In this document: one piece after another, positions 21,643 to 30,069 of the stretch | How the letters are laid out: each line of letters starts with the position of its first letter | How positions within the stretch are numbered: position 1 is the stretch's first letter | Source of the DNA: JAKPAM01 sp047601745 | GTDB lineage: Bacteria; Pseudomonadota; Gammaproteobacteria; Burkholderiales; Burkholderiaceae_E | Direction of reading: 5' to 3' | Assembly: GCA_047601745.1 (NCBI GenBank) | Contig: JASGIS010000001.1 | Span: forward strand, 3,720,001 to 3,784,000 | Length of the DNA stretch: 64,000 bases | Notes under the pieces: model-generated | Told to the model about the DNA's origin: nothing | Seen by the model: the letters and a program-made list of their open reading frames with translations, nothing else | Database searches by the model: none | Position numbers and translations under genes: made by a program

Positions 21643-22119
21643 ATGGCGACCATTCCCTTGACATTGCGCGGTGCCGGACTGCTGAAGGAGGAACTGCACC
21701 GGCTCAAGACGATCGAGCGTCCGGCGGTGATCAACGCGATCGCCGAGGCGCGCGCGCAGGGGGACTTGTCCGAAAACGCCGAGTACGACGCGGCGCGCGA
21801 ACGGCAGGGATTCATCGAAGGACGAATCGCCGAACTCGAATCGAAGCTGTCCAACGCGCAGATCATCGATCCGAAGGAGGTCGACGCGGACGGACGAGTC
21901 GTGTTCGGCGCCACCGTCGAGCTCGAGGATCTGGAGTCCGGCGACAAGGTCACTTACCAGATCGTCGGCGACGACGAGGCCGATCTGAAGCAGGGCAAGA
22001 TCTCGGTGTCGAGCCCGATCGCCCGTGCGCTGATCAGCAAGGTGGCCGGCGACGTCGCCACCGTGGTGGCGCCCGGCGGCGAACGCGAATACGAGGTGCT
22101 GGACGTCCGCTACGAGTGA
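21643..22119 (+). CDS. greA: Transcription elongation factor GreA
   Basis: 158-residue factor that enters the RNA polymerase secondary channel and stimulates cleavage of backtracked RNA. The N-terminal coiled coil carries the acidic-tip motif GDLSENAEYDAA, and the C-terminal FKBP-like domain follows. ATG 21643 gives the standard length; the longer open frame from 21517 lacks family sequence. It lies 151 bp after carB and may be read from its own promoter. Confidence 0.96.
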   Translation: MATIPLTLRGAGLLKEELHRLKTIERPAVINAIAEARAQGDLSENAEYDAARERQGFIEGRIAELESKLSNAQIIDPKEVDADGRVVFGATVELEDLESGDKVTYQIVGDDEADLKQGKISVSSPIARALISKVAGDVATVVAPGGEREYEVLDVRYE

Positions 22120-22132
22120 GCCGGCGCGCGCG

Positions 22133-23494
22133 TCATTTCTTCGATCCGCCGGGTTTGGCGGGCGTCAGCCGCACCAGCGTCTTGAGCCCCGGGCCGGTCG
22201 CGGCACGAGGCTTGGCGCGCGGTCCGCTGCCGGCCGCCGATCCGGCGTCGCGGCGCGGGCCGGCCGCTGCGGTCGCGGCGGCGGTCGCCGGCTTGCCCGG
22301 TGCCGGCGTTCCGGTCTTCGGCGCGCCGGCCCGATTCGCGGCGGGCCGGGCGGCGGACGCGCGGCCCGCGCCGGCCCGCCGATCGCCGGTCGAACGGCTA
22401 GGCGGCGCTTCGTCGAACCACGCGGCCGCTCGTTCGGCCGCCGTGCGTGCCGGCGAGGCGGTCGCGGCATCGGAGCGGACAGGACGGGGCGTGGCGGGGG
22501 GACCATCGGGTCGGTCCCGCCGGGTCGATCCCGCGGTGGTGCCGGGACGGGCCGGGCGGGCCGGAGCGGTCGCCGCTTCGGAGCGGGCGGGGCGGGGCGG
22601 AGCGTCGGAACGGACAGGACGGACCGGCCCGGCCCGGCCGCCGCGATCGGCCGACGCCGGCGATCCGCGATCCGGCCGATCGGTGCTTGCCGCCTGCGCG
22701 CTGCGCGGCCGGACGGCCTTCAGGCCGCCGGCGGACCGTGCCGGCGAGCGCTTGGCTGCCGGGGCGGGCGCGTTGCCGCCGACCCGGCGGGCCGCCGGAC
22801 CGGCTCTGCCGCCGTCCTGCCGTGCCGATCCGGCCGTACCGCCGGCAAGCGCCTTGCCGCGCGGCGCCGTCGTACCGCGTGCCGCCGTACCGCGTGCCGT
22901 GGTCGTGGCACGTGCCGTCGTAGTGCCGCGTGCCGTGGTCGTGGCACGTGCCGTCGCAGTGCCGCGTGCCGTGGTGCCGCGCGCCGACGTGGCCGTGGTC
23001 GCGGCAGCCCGGGCCACCGGGCGAGCCGGGCTCGGCGACCGGGGCTTGGCGGCGACGGAGGCGGCCGTGCCGCCGCTGCGCTTGCGCTCGACGCGGGCTT
23101 CGGCCTTTTTCTTGTTCAGCGGCTTGCGCGGTTTGCGCCGCGGCGAACCGGGCGAGCCGGCCTGCGCATCGTCGGGGCGCGCCCGCCAGACGACGAGCAG
23201 CTTGCCGATCGACTGGACCGGCGAGCAGCCCAACTGCCGGCACAGCGCGTCCATCATCGACTCGCGCGCGTCGCGATCGTCGCCGAGCACGCGCAGCTTG
23301 ATCAGTTCGTGGGCGGTCAGCGCACGGTCCGCCTCGGCGAGCACCGCCTCGGTCAGGCCGGCGTCGCCGATCATCACGACCGGCTTCAGGTGGTGCGCCT
23401 GGGCCCGCAGCGCGCTGCGGGTGGCCGAGTCGAGCGCCGCGGGCGCGTCGGCGGCGTCGCCATCGGACGGGGCGGGAGTGGGGGGGACGGACAT
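22133..23494 (-). CDS. yhbY: YhbY/CRS1-YhbY RNA-binding protein with very long repetitive tail
   Basis: The first about 115 residues form a CRM (CRS1-YhbY) RNA-binding domain: LRAQAHHLKPVVMIGDAGL, HELIKLRVLGDDR, and CRQLGCSPVQSIGKLLVVWR. In bacteria YhbY associates with pre-50S ribosomes and is normally about 97 residues. Here the 453-residue product continues for about 340 residues of Ala/Arg/Thr/Gly/Pro-rich, positively charged, low-complexity sequence with tandem repeats. ATG 23492-23494 was chosen because it precedes the domain directly. The tail is open in frame throughout and probably intrinsically disordered. It is divergent from rlmE, another ribosome-assembly gene. Confidence 0.82.
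   Translation of the reverse strand: MSVPPTPAPSDGDAADAPAALDSATRSALRAQAHHLKPVVMIGDAGLTEAVLAEADRALTAHELIKLRVLGDDRDARESMMDALCRQLGCSPVQSIGKLLVVWRARPDDAQAGSPGSPRRKPRKPLNKKKAEARVERKRSGGTAASVAAKPRSPSPARPVARAAATTATSARGTTARGTATARATTTARGTTTARATTTARGTAARGTTAPRGKALAGGTAGSARQDGGRAGPAARRVGGNAPAPAAKRSPARSAGGLKAVRPRSAQAASTDRPDRGSPASADRGGRAGPVRPVRSDAPPRPARSEAATAPARPARPGTTAGSTRRDRPDGPPATPRPVRSDAATASPARTAAERAAAWFDEAPPSRSTGDRRAGAGRASAARPAANRAGAPKTGTPAPGKPATAAATAAAGPRRDAGSAAGSGPRAKPRAATGPGLKTLVRLTPAKPGGSKK
22894..22980. repeat. 36-bp tandem repeat in the yhbY tail
   Basis: A 36-bp unit beginning GTGCCGTGGTCGTGGCACG recurs at 22894 and 22930, with a partial third copy at 22966. The unit is a multiple of three and encodes a 12-residue Ala-Arg-Thr-rich period on the minus strand. 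Confidence 0.8.
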
Positions 23495-23591
23495 GTCGGG
23501 CCTTGTTGTATCAGACGGGGCAGGAAATTCGGGGCCGGGGATCCGGCGTCGGGCGATCGACCCGCCCGTATAGTGCAGGGCGGTACGAACA

Positions 23592-24251
23592 ATGGCAAAA
23601 AACAAATTCAACAAGCGCTGGCTGGACCAGCATCTGAACGATCCGTACGTGAAGCTCGCGCAAAAGCACGGCTATCGCGCGCGGGCCGCGTTCAAGCTGA
23701 TCGAGATCGACGCGCAGGACAAGCTGATCCGCCCGGGCATGACGGTCGTCGACCTGGGGTCGACACCGGGCGCCTGGTCGCAGGTGCTGCGCGAGCGCCT
23801 GGCCAAGCCGGGGGGCGGCATCAACGGGCGGATCCTGGCGCTCGACGTCCTGCCGATGGAGCCGGTGGCCGACGTCGAGTTCCTCCAGGGCGATTTCCGC
23901 GAGGACGAGATTCTCGCCGAATTGGGCCGTCGTGTCGCGGGGCAGCCGCTGGACCTTGTAGTTTCGGACATGGCCCCCAATCTGAGCGGTGTCGAGGTCG
24001 CCGATGCCGCGCGAATGGCGCATCTGGCGGAATTGGCGGTGAGTTTCGCGCTTGATCACCTCAAGCCGGACGGCGCGCTGCTGGTCAAATGCTTCCACGG
24101 CAGCGGTTACAGCCAACTGGTCGAGTTGTTCAAGCGCCACTTCAAGCGGGTCGTGGCGCGCAAGCCGAAGTCTTCCCGGGAAAAGTCCGCGGAAACCTAT
24201 CTTTTGGGGCGGGGTGTCAAGTCGTTGCCGATGCAACGACCAGCCGAGTAG
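23592..24251 (+). CDS. rlmE: 23S rRNA 2'-O-ribose methyltransferase RlmE (FtsJ)
   Basis: 219-residue SAM-dependent methyltransferase that modifies U2552 of 23S rRNA during 50S maturation. Motif I is VVDLGSTPGAWSQ (the family usually has AAPGGW), and the K-D-K-E catalytic set is visible in YRARAAFKL, VVSDMAPN and LLVKCFHG with a downstream Glu. The N-terminal KNKFNKRWLDQHLNDPYV is typical of the family. It lies 169 bp upstream of ftsH, the usual rlmE-ftsH arrangement. Confidence 0.95.
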   Translation: MAKNKFNKRWLDQHLNDPYVKLAQKHGYRARAAFKLIEIDAQDKLIRPGMTVVDLGSTPGAWSQVLRERLAKPGGGINGRILALDVLPMEPVADVEFLQGDFREDEILAELGRRVAGQPLDLVVSDMAPNLSGVEVADAARMAHLAELAVSFALDHLKPDGALLVKCFHGSGYSQLVELFKRHFKRVVARKPKSSREKSAETYLLGRGVKSLPMQRPAE

Positions 24252-24420
24252 CGTCCGGCCTCCCAGTCCCCGGCAGAGGGGGGCCGCGTCCGTTCCCGCC
24301 GACCCGGTCCGCGCGGAAATTCGGGGCGATAGACGATGCGAATCAAGCCGATAGCCACAAGTCGGTCGCGATTTCAAGCCACGCGAGTAGAATGATCGGG
24401 TTCTTGCAAGGAGCAGCGTA

Positions 24421-26316
24421 GTGAACAGCATGTTTTCGAAGGCCGCGATCTGGCTCGTGATCGCTTTCGTCTTGTTCACGGTCTTCAAACAGTTCGATTC
24501 ACGGCAATCGCGCACCAGCGACATTTCGTATTCCCAGTTCATGGCCGAGGCCAGGGACGGTCGTGTCGATGCGGTCACCGTCGAGGGCCGGACCCTGAAG
24601 GTCAAGGGCAAGGATGGCAAGTCGTACGCCGTCTATTCGCCGGGCGATTTGTGGATGGTCGGCGACCTGATGAAGTACGGCGTCACCGTCAATGCCAAGC
24701 CCGAAGAGGAGCAGTCGTTGCTGCTCAACATCTTCGTGTCCTGGTTCCCGATGCTGTTGCTGATCGGCGTCTGGGTATTCTTCATGCGCCAGATGCAGGG
24801 CGGCGGGCGCGGCGGCGCGTTCTCGTTCGGCAAGTCGCGGGCGCGGATGCTCGATGACTCGAACAACAGCATCACGTTCGCCGACGTGGCCGGCTGCGAC
24901 GAGGCGAAAGAAGACGTCCAGGAACTGGTCGAGTTCCTGCGCGATCCGTCGCGGTTCCAGAAGCTCGGCGGCCGGATCCCGCGCGGCGTGCTGATGGTCG
25001 GCTCGCCCGGTACCGGCAAGACGCTGCTGGCCAAGGCGATCGCCGGCGAGGCCAAGGTGCCGTTCTTCTCGATCTCGGGTTCCGATTTCGTCGAGATGTT
25101 CGTCGGCGTCGGCGCGGCGCGCGTGCGCGACATGTTCGAGAACGCGAAGAAGCACGCGCCGTGCATCCTGTTCATCGACGAGATCGACGCGGTCGGCCGC
25201 CAGCGCGGCGCGGGCCTGGGCGGCGGCAACGACGAGCGCGAGCAGACGCTGAACCAGTTGCTGGTCGAGATGGACGGTTTCGAGACCGGCCAGGGCGTCA
25301 TCGTCATCGCCGCGACCAACCGTCCGGACGTGCTCGATCCGGCGCTGATGCGGCCGGGCCGCTTCGACCGCCAGGTCGTCGTGCCGCTGCCGGACATCCG
25401 CGGCCGCGAGCAGATCCTGACCGTGCACATGCGCAAGGTGCCGATCGGCGCCGACGTCAAACCCGACGTCATCGCCCGCGGCACGCCCGGTTTCTCGGGC
25501 GCCGATCTGGCCAACCTGGTCAACGAGGCGGCGCTGTTCGCGGCGCGCCGGTCGGCCCGGCTGGTCGACATGATCGATTTCGAGCGCGCCAAGGACAAGA
25601 TCATCATGGGCGCCGAGCGCCGGTCGATCGTCATGCCCGAGGAAGAGCGGCGCAACACCGCCTACCACGAGTCGGGCCACGCGATCGTCGCGCGGCTGCT
25701 GCCGAAGACCGATCCGGTGCACAAGGTCACGATCATCCCGCGCGGCCGTGCGCTGGGCGTGACGATGCAGCTTCCCGAAGAGGATCGCTACAGCCTGGAC
25801 CGCACGCGGATGCTGAACACGATCGCCGTGCTGTTCGGCGGCCGCATCGCCGAAGAGATCTTCATGCACCAGATGACGACCGGTGCGTCGAACGACTTCG
25901 AACGCGCGACGCAGATCGCCCGCGACATGGTCACGCGCTACGGCATGAGCGATCTGCTCGGCCCGATGGTCTACGCGGAGAACGAGGGCGAGGTGTTCCT
26001 GGGCCGCTCGATCACGAAGACGACCAACATGTCCGAAGAAACGATGCGCAAGGTCGACGGCGAGATCCGGCGCATCATCGACGAGCAGTACGCGGTCGCC
26101 CGCAAGCTGCTCGAGGACAATCGGGACAAGGTCGAGGCGATGACCAAGGCGCTGCTCGAATGGGAAACCATCGACTCCGACCAGATCAACGACATCATCG
26201 AAGGACGCCCGCCGCGGCCGCCGAAGCAGAACTCCAGCGGCGGCGGCGGCAGCGCCAGCAGCCCCAGTTCGCCTTCGGTCGCACCGAATGCACCCCCCGC
26301 GCCGGCCGCGCAGTAA
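24421..26316 (+). CDS. ftsH: Membrane-bound ATP-dependent zinc protease FtsH
   Basis: 631-residue AAA+ protease of the inner membrane that degrades unneeded membrane and regulatory proteins. Two N-terminal membrane helices (about residues 7-24 and 100-120) flank a small periplasmic domain. The AAA domain has Walker A GSPGTGKT and Walker B ILFIDEIDAVG, and the peptidase has the zinc motif HESGH. The Gly/Ser/Pro-rich C-terminal tail is typical. Start is GTG with AAGGAG 7 bases upstream. The end overlaps folP by 29 bp, which suggests translational coupling. Confidence 0.97.
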   Translation: MNSMFSKAAIWLVIAFVLFTVFKQFDSRQSRTSDISYSQFMAEARDGRVDAVTVEGRTLKVKGKDGKSYAVYSPGDLWMVGDLMKYGVTVNAKPEEEQSLLLNIFVSWFPMLLLIGVWVFFMRQMQGGGRGGAFSFGKSRARMLDDSNNSITFADVAGCDEAKEDVQELVEFLRDPSRFQKLGGRIPRGVLMVGSPGTGKTLLAKAIAGEAKVPFFSISGSDFVEMFVGVGAARVRDMFENAKKHAPCILFIDEIDAVGRQRGAGLGGGNDEREQTLNQLLVEMDGFETGQGVIVIAATNRPDVLDPALMRPGRFDRQVVVPLPDIRGREQILTVHMRKVPIGADVKPDVIARGTPGFSGADLANLVNEAALFAARRSARLVDMIDFERAKDKIIMGAERRSIVMPEEERRNTAYHESGHAIVARLLPKTDPVHKVTIIPRGRALGVTMQLPEEDRYSLDRTRMLNTIAVLFGGRIAEEIFMHQMTTGASNDFERATQIARDMVTRYGMSDLLGPMVYAENEGEVFLGRSITKTTNMSEETMRKVDGEIRRIIDEQYAVARKLLEDNRDKVEAMTKALLEWETIDSDQINDIIEGRPPRPPKQNSSGGGGSASSPSSPSVAPNAPPAPAAQ

Positions 26317-27220
26317 CGGGGACGGGGCCGACTTCGCCGACGACGTACCGCGGCTTGCCAGCCGGCCCTCAGGGGCCGGCGCCCTGCAGATCGGCCGATT
26401 CCGCTTGTCGCTGGATCGGCCGATTGTCATGGGCGTCGTCAATGCGACACCGGACTCGTTCTCGGACGCCGGGCGCTTTCCCGGCGTAGCCCAGGTCGTC
26501 GCGCATGCGCGGCGGCTGCTGGACGAGGGGGCGGACATCCTCGACATCGGCGGCGAATCGACGCGCCCCGGCGCGCCCGAAGTCTCCGTTCAGCAGGAGC
26601 TCGATCGCATCGGTCCCGTGATCGAGGCGCTGCGCCCGGCCGGCGTGCCACTATCGGTCGATACGCGCAAGCCGCCGGTGATGTCCGCGGCGCTGGCGCT
26701 CGGCGCCGACATGATCAACGACGTTGCCGGCTTCGCGTCGCCCGAAGCGATCGAGGCCGTCCGCGGCCATTCGGCAGGCCTGTGCGTGATGCACATGCAG
26801 GGCACGCCGGCGACGATGCAGCAACGGCCGGCGTACGACGACGTCGTCGCCGACGTGACGGCGTTCCTGGCCGGGCAGCGCCGGCGGCTGATCGACGCCG
26901 GTGTCGCCGCCGAGCGCATCGTGCTCGATCCGGGCATCGGCTTCGGCAAGACGCAGGAACAGAACGTCGAGCTGCTGCGGCGGCTCGACGTGCTGCGCGA
27001 GGTGGGCGCGCCGGTGCTGATCGGCGTCTCGCGCAAGTCGCTGATCGGTCATCTGACCGGCGGCCGATCCGTCGCCGACCGCCTGGCCGGCAGCCTGGCC
27101 GGCGCGATCGCCGCGGTGGCGGCCGGAGCGGCGATCGTGCGCGTCCACGACGTCGCGCAGACGAAGGATGCACTGGCGGTCTGGATGGCGTTGTGCCCGG
27201 CCGCCGAAGATGGACATTGA
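26288..27220 (+). CDS. folP: Dihydropteroate synthase
   Basis: Folate enzyme that joins para-aminobenzoate to 6-hydroxymethyl-dihydropterin diphosphate; the target of sulfonamides. The TIM-barrel motifs are visible: PIVMGVVNATPDSFSDAG, DIGGESTRPGA, LDPGIGFGKT, and LIGVSRKSLIG. The predicted 310-residue form starts at ATG 26288 inside the end of ftsH. The first about 30 residues are not conserved-looking, so a later non-ATG start is possible. glmM follows 17 bp downstream, the common ftsH-folP-glmM order. Confidence 0.94.
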   Translation: MHPPRRPRSNGDGADFADDVPRLASRPSGAGALQIGRFRLSLDRPIVMGVVNATPDSFSDAGRFPGVAQVVAHARRLLDEGADILDIGGESTRPGAPEVSVQQELDRIGPVIEALRPAGVPLSVDTRKPPVMSAALALGADMINDVAGFASPEAIEAVRGHSAGLCVMHMQGTPATMQQRPAYDDVVADVTAFLAGQRRRLIDAGVAAERIVLDPGIGFGKTQEQNVELLRRLDVLREVGAPVLIGVSRKSLIGHLTGGRSVADRLAGSLAGAIAAVAAGAAIVRVHDVAQTKDALAVWMALCPAAEDGH

Positions 27221-27237
27221 ATCGGGAGAGTTCAGCA

Positions 27238-28581
27238 ATGGGGCGTCGTTATTTCGGGACGGACGGAGTGCGCGGAAGGGTCGGCCAGGCGCCGATCACG
27301 GCGGAGTTCGTCATGCGGCTGGGTTATGCGGCCGGACGGGTGCTGGCCGGCGAGTCGAGCATGGCCGGCGCGGGCATGCGGCCGACGGTACTGATCGGCA
27401 AGGACACGCGCGTATCCGGCTACATGCTCGAAGCGGCGCTCGAGGCCGGCTTCTCGGCCGCCGGCGTCGACGTGCTGCTGGTCGGCCCGATCCCGACGCC
27501 CGCCGTCGCCTACCTGACGCGCGCGTTCCGCCTGTCGGCCGGCGTCGTCATCAGCGCGTCGCACAACCCGTACGACGACAACGGCATCAAGTTCTTTTCG
27601 GGTGACGGCAACAAGCTGCCGGACCGGATCGAAGAGCGCATCGAGGCGGCCGTCGACGAGCCGATGGGTTGCGTCGACTCGCAACGCCTGGGCAAGGCGC
27701 GCCGGATCGAGGATGCCGGCGGCCGCTACATCGAGTTCTGCAAGAGCAGCTTTCCGGCCAGCATCAGCCTGAAGGGCCTGAAGGTCGTGCTCGACTGCGC
27801 GCATGGCGCCGCCTACCACTCGGCGCCGCACGTGTTCCACGAACTCGGGGCCGAGGTGGTCACGGTCGCCGCCGCGCCCAACGGCCTGAACATCAACGAC
27901 GGCGTTGGCGCCACGCATCCGGATTTCCTGAAGGCCGCGGTCGCCGAGCATCGCGCCGACGTGGGCATCGCGCTGGACGGCGACGCCGACCGCGTGCTGA
28001 TCGTCGACGGCGCGGGCCGCGTCTACAACGGCGACGAACTGCTGTACGTGATCGTCAAGGACCGGCTCGGCATCGGACCGGTGGCCGGCGCCGTCGGCAC
28101 GCTGATGTCGAACCTGGCGCTCGAACAGGCGTTGGGCCGGCTCGGCGTCGGCTTCGGCCGGGCCAAGGTCGGCGACCGCTACGTGCTCGAGATGCTGCAG
28201 GAAAAGGGCTGGCTGTACGGCGGCGAGAGCTCCGGCCATCTGCTGTGCCTGGACTGCCATACGACCGGCGACGGCACGATCAGCGCGCTGCAGGTGCTGT
28301 CGGCGATCGGCCGCAGCGGCAGGACGCTGGCCGAGCTGACGTCCGATCTGGTGTTGTTCCCGCAGAAGCTGATCAACGTGCGGGTGCCCAAGGGTTTCGA
28401 CTGGGCCGCGCACGAAGGGCTGCGCAAGGCCCGCGAAGCGGTCGAGCAGCGCCTCGGCCAGGATGGCCGCGTGCTGATCCGTCCGTCCGGTACCGAGCCG
28501 CTGCTGCGCCTGATGGTCGAGGCCCGCGATCTGGCGGCCGCCGAGGACAACGCGCAGCGGCTGGCCGACGCGCTCGGCTGA
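27238..28581 (+). CDS. glmM: Phosphoglucosamine mutase
   Basis: 447-residue enzyme that converts glucosamine-6-phosphate to glucosamine-1-phosphate for peptidoglycan and lipopolysaccharide precursors. It has the N-terminal RRYFGTDGVRG, the active-site phosphoserine loop VISASHNPYDDNGIKFF, the metal-binding DGDADR loop, the sugar-binding GGESSGH, and the phosphate-binding RPSGTEPLLR. The ATG has GGGAG upstream, and the gene is directly behind folP. Confidence 0.97.
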   Translation: MGRRYFGTDGVRGRVGQAPITAEFVMRLGYAAGRVLAGESSMAGAGMRPTVLIGKDTRVSGYMLEAALEAGFSAAGVDVLLVGPIPTPAVAYLTRAFRLSAGVVISASHNPYDDNGIKFFSGDGNKLPDRIEERIEAAVDEPMGCVDSQRLGKARRIEDAGGRYIEFCKSSFPASISLKGLKVVLDCAHGAAYHSAPHVFHELGAEVVTVAAAPNGLNINDGVGATHPDFLKAAVAEHRADVGIALDGDADRVLIVDGAGRVYNGDELLYVIVKDRLGIGPVAGAVGTLMSNLALEQALGRLGVGFGRAKVGDRYVLEMLQEKGWLYGGESSGHLLCLDCHTTGDGTISALQVLSAIGRSGRTLAELTSDLVLFPQKLINVRVPKGFDWAAHEGLRKAREAVEQRLGQDGRVLIRPSGTEPLLRLMVEARDLAAAEDNAQRLADALG

Positions 28582-28689
28582 TTGCTCGCCCAAGCGCTGG
28601 GTCGATCGCTCGCCGACGCGCTGGGCGGATCGGCCTGGTAAGGCTGATCGGCCGGGCAGAGCGGCGGGCCGCCGCCAGCCGTCAGATTC

Positions 28690-30069
28690 TCAGTCCAGCA
28701 CCTTGCCCGGATTGAGCAGGCCGCGCGGGTCCAGCGCCTGCTTGATCGCCCGCATCACCGCCAGCTCCGTCGGCGTCCGGCTGATCGGCAGCCAGGGCTT
28801 CTTCTCCAGGCCGATGCCGTGTTCGGCCGAGACCGAGCCGTCGATGCCTTGCAGGCCGCCGTAGACGATCTCGCAGATCGTCGGCTTCAGCGCCGCGTGG
28901 CGATCGGCCGCCACCTGCACCGACACGTGCAGGTTGCCGTCGCCCAGGTGGCCGAACGTGAACAGCCGATGCTCGCCGATCGCCGCCGGCAGCCGGGTTT
29001 CCAGCCCGCTGACGAACGCGTTCATCTCGCCGATCGGCAGCGAGACGTCGAAGGTCACCGGCGCGCCGCCGTGCATGATCTGCCCGACGTCGTCGCGCAG
29101 CCCCCAGAACGCCTGGCTGTCGGCTTCGGACTGGGCGATCGCCGCGTCGACGATCAGCCCGGCGTCCATCGCCGATTCCATCGCCGACTCGAAGCGCTGG
29201 TCGTCCAGCAGCGGATCGGCGCCCTGGCTTTCGATCAGCACGTAGAACGGATGGTCCTGCGACAGCGGCGGCTTGCCCTTGGCCGGCGGGGTCGTGACCA
29301 GCCGATAGAACGACTGCCACATGACCTCGAACGCCGACAGTCCGCCGCCCAGCCGCCGGTCCATGTGGCGCAGCAGCGCCCCCACCTGGTCGAAGCCGTC
29401 GACGGCCACCAGCGCGGTCTGCGAGGCCAGCGGCTTCTCGCGCAGCCGCAGCACCAGCCGCGTGATCACGCCCAGCGTGCCTTCGGAGCCGATGAACAAC
29501 TGCTTGAGGTCGTAGCCGGTGTTGTTCTTGATCAGGCCGCTCATCGACGACACGATCGTTCCGTCGGCCAGTACCGCCTCCAGTCCCAGCACCATGTCGC
29601 GCGTCATCCCGTAGCGGATCACGCGATTGCCGCCGGCATTGGTCGCGGCGTTGCCGCCGACCGTGGCCGTGCCGCGGGCGCCCAGGTCCAGCGGATACAT
29701 CAACCCATGGTCCAGCGCGGCCTCCTGCAGCGCCTGCAGCGTGACGCCGGCCTGGACCGTCGCCGTTCGCTGCGACGGGTCGATGTGTTCGATCGTGCGC
29801 AGCCGCTCGGTGGACAGGATCAGTTCGTCGGGCGCGGCATCCGCACCGTGCACGAGGCCCGTCAATCCGCCCTGGGGCACGACCTTGATGCCGTGCTCGT
29901 GGCACCAGCGCAGCACCGCGGCGACCTCTTCGGTGCTGGTCGGACGGACCAGCGCGCGGGCGCGCAGGGCGCTCGACCGGAAGACGCCGGCCGAACGTTT
30001 GGCCAGCTCGGCGGCGTCGAGTACGCCGGCCGGCCCGACCAGGGATTGCAACGAAGCGATCAGGTTCAT
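28690..30069 (-). CDS. FAD-binding oxidase/dehydrogenase, GlcD / D-lactate dehydrogenase family
   Basis: 459-residue flavoprotein of the FAD_binding_4 plus FAD-oxidase C-terminal family, which oxidises 2-hydroxy acids such as glycolate, D-lactate or D-2-hydroxyglutarate. Visible FAD-binding features are VVPQGGLTGLV, GTATVGGNAATNAGG, and GSEGTLGVITR. The C-terminal GHLGDGNLHVSV and SAEHGIGLEKK are the family's substrate and metal-binding regions. The start ATG overlaps the stop of the upstream oxidoreductase gene (ATGA). The exact substrate cannot be assigned; coupling to an indolepyruvate oxidoreductase hints at amino-acid-derived 2-keto or 2-hydroxy acids. Confidence 0.82.
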   Translation of the reverse strand: MNLIASLQSLVGPAGVLDAAELAKRSAGVFRSSALRARALVRPTSTEEVAAVLRWCHEHGIKVVPQGGLTGLVHGADAAPDELILSTERLRTIEHIDPSQRTATVQAGVTLQALQEAALDHGLMYPLDLGARGTATVGGNAATNAGGNRVIRYGMTRDMVLGLEAVLADGTIVSSMSGLIKNNTGYDLKQLFIGSEGTLGVITRLVLRLREKPLASQTALVAVDGFDQVGALLRHMDRRLGGGLSAFEVMWQSFYRLVTTPPAKGKPPLSQDHPFYVLIESQGADPLLDDQRFESAMESAMDAGLIVDAAIAQSEADSQAFWGLRDDVGQIMHGGAPVTFDVSLPIGEMNAFVSGLETRLPAAIGEHRLFTFGHLGDGNLHVSVQVAADRHAALKPTICEIVYGGLQGIDGSVSAEHGIGLEKKPWLPISRTPTELAVMRAIKQALDPRGLLNPGKVLD

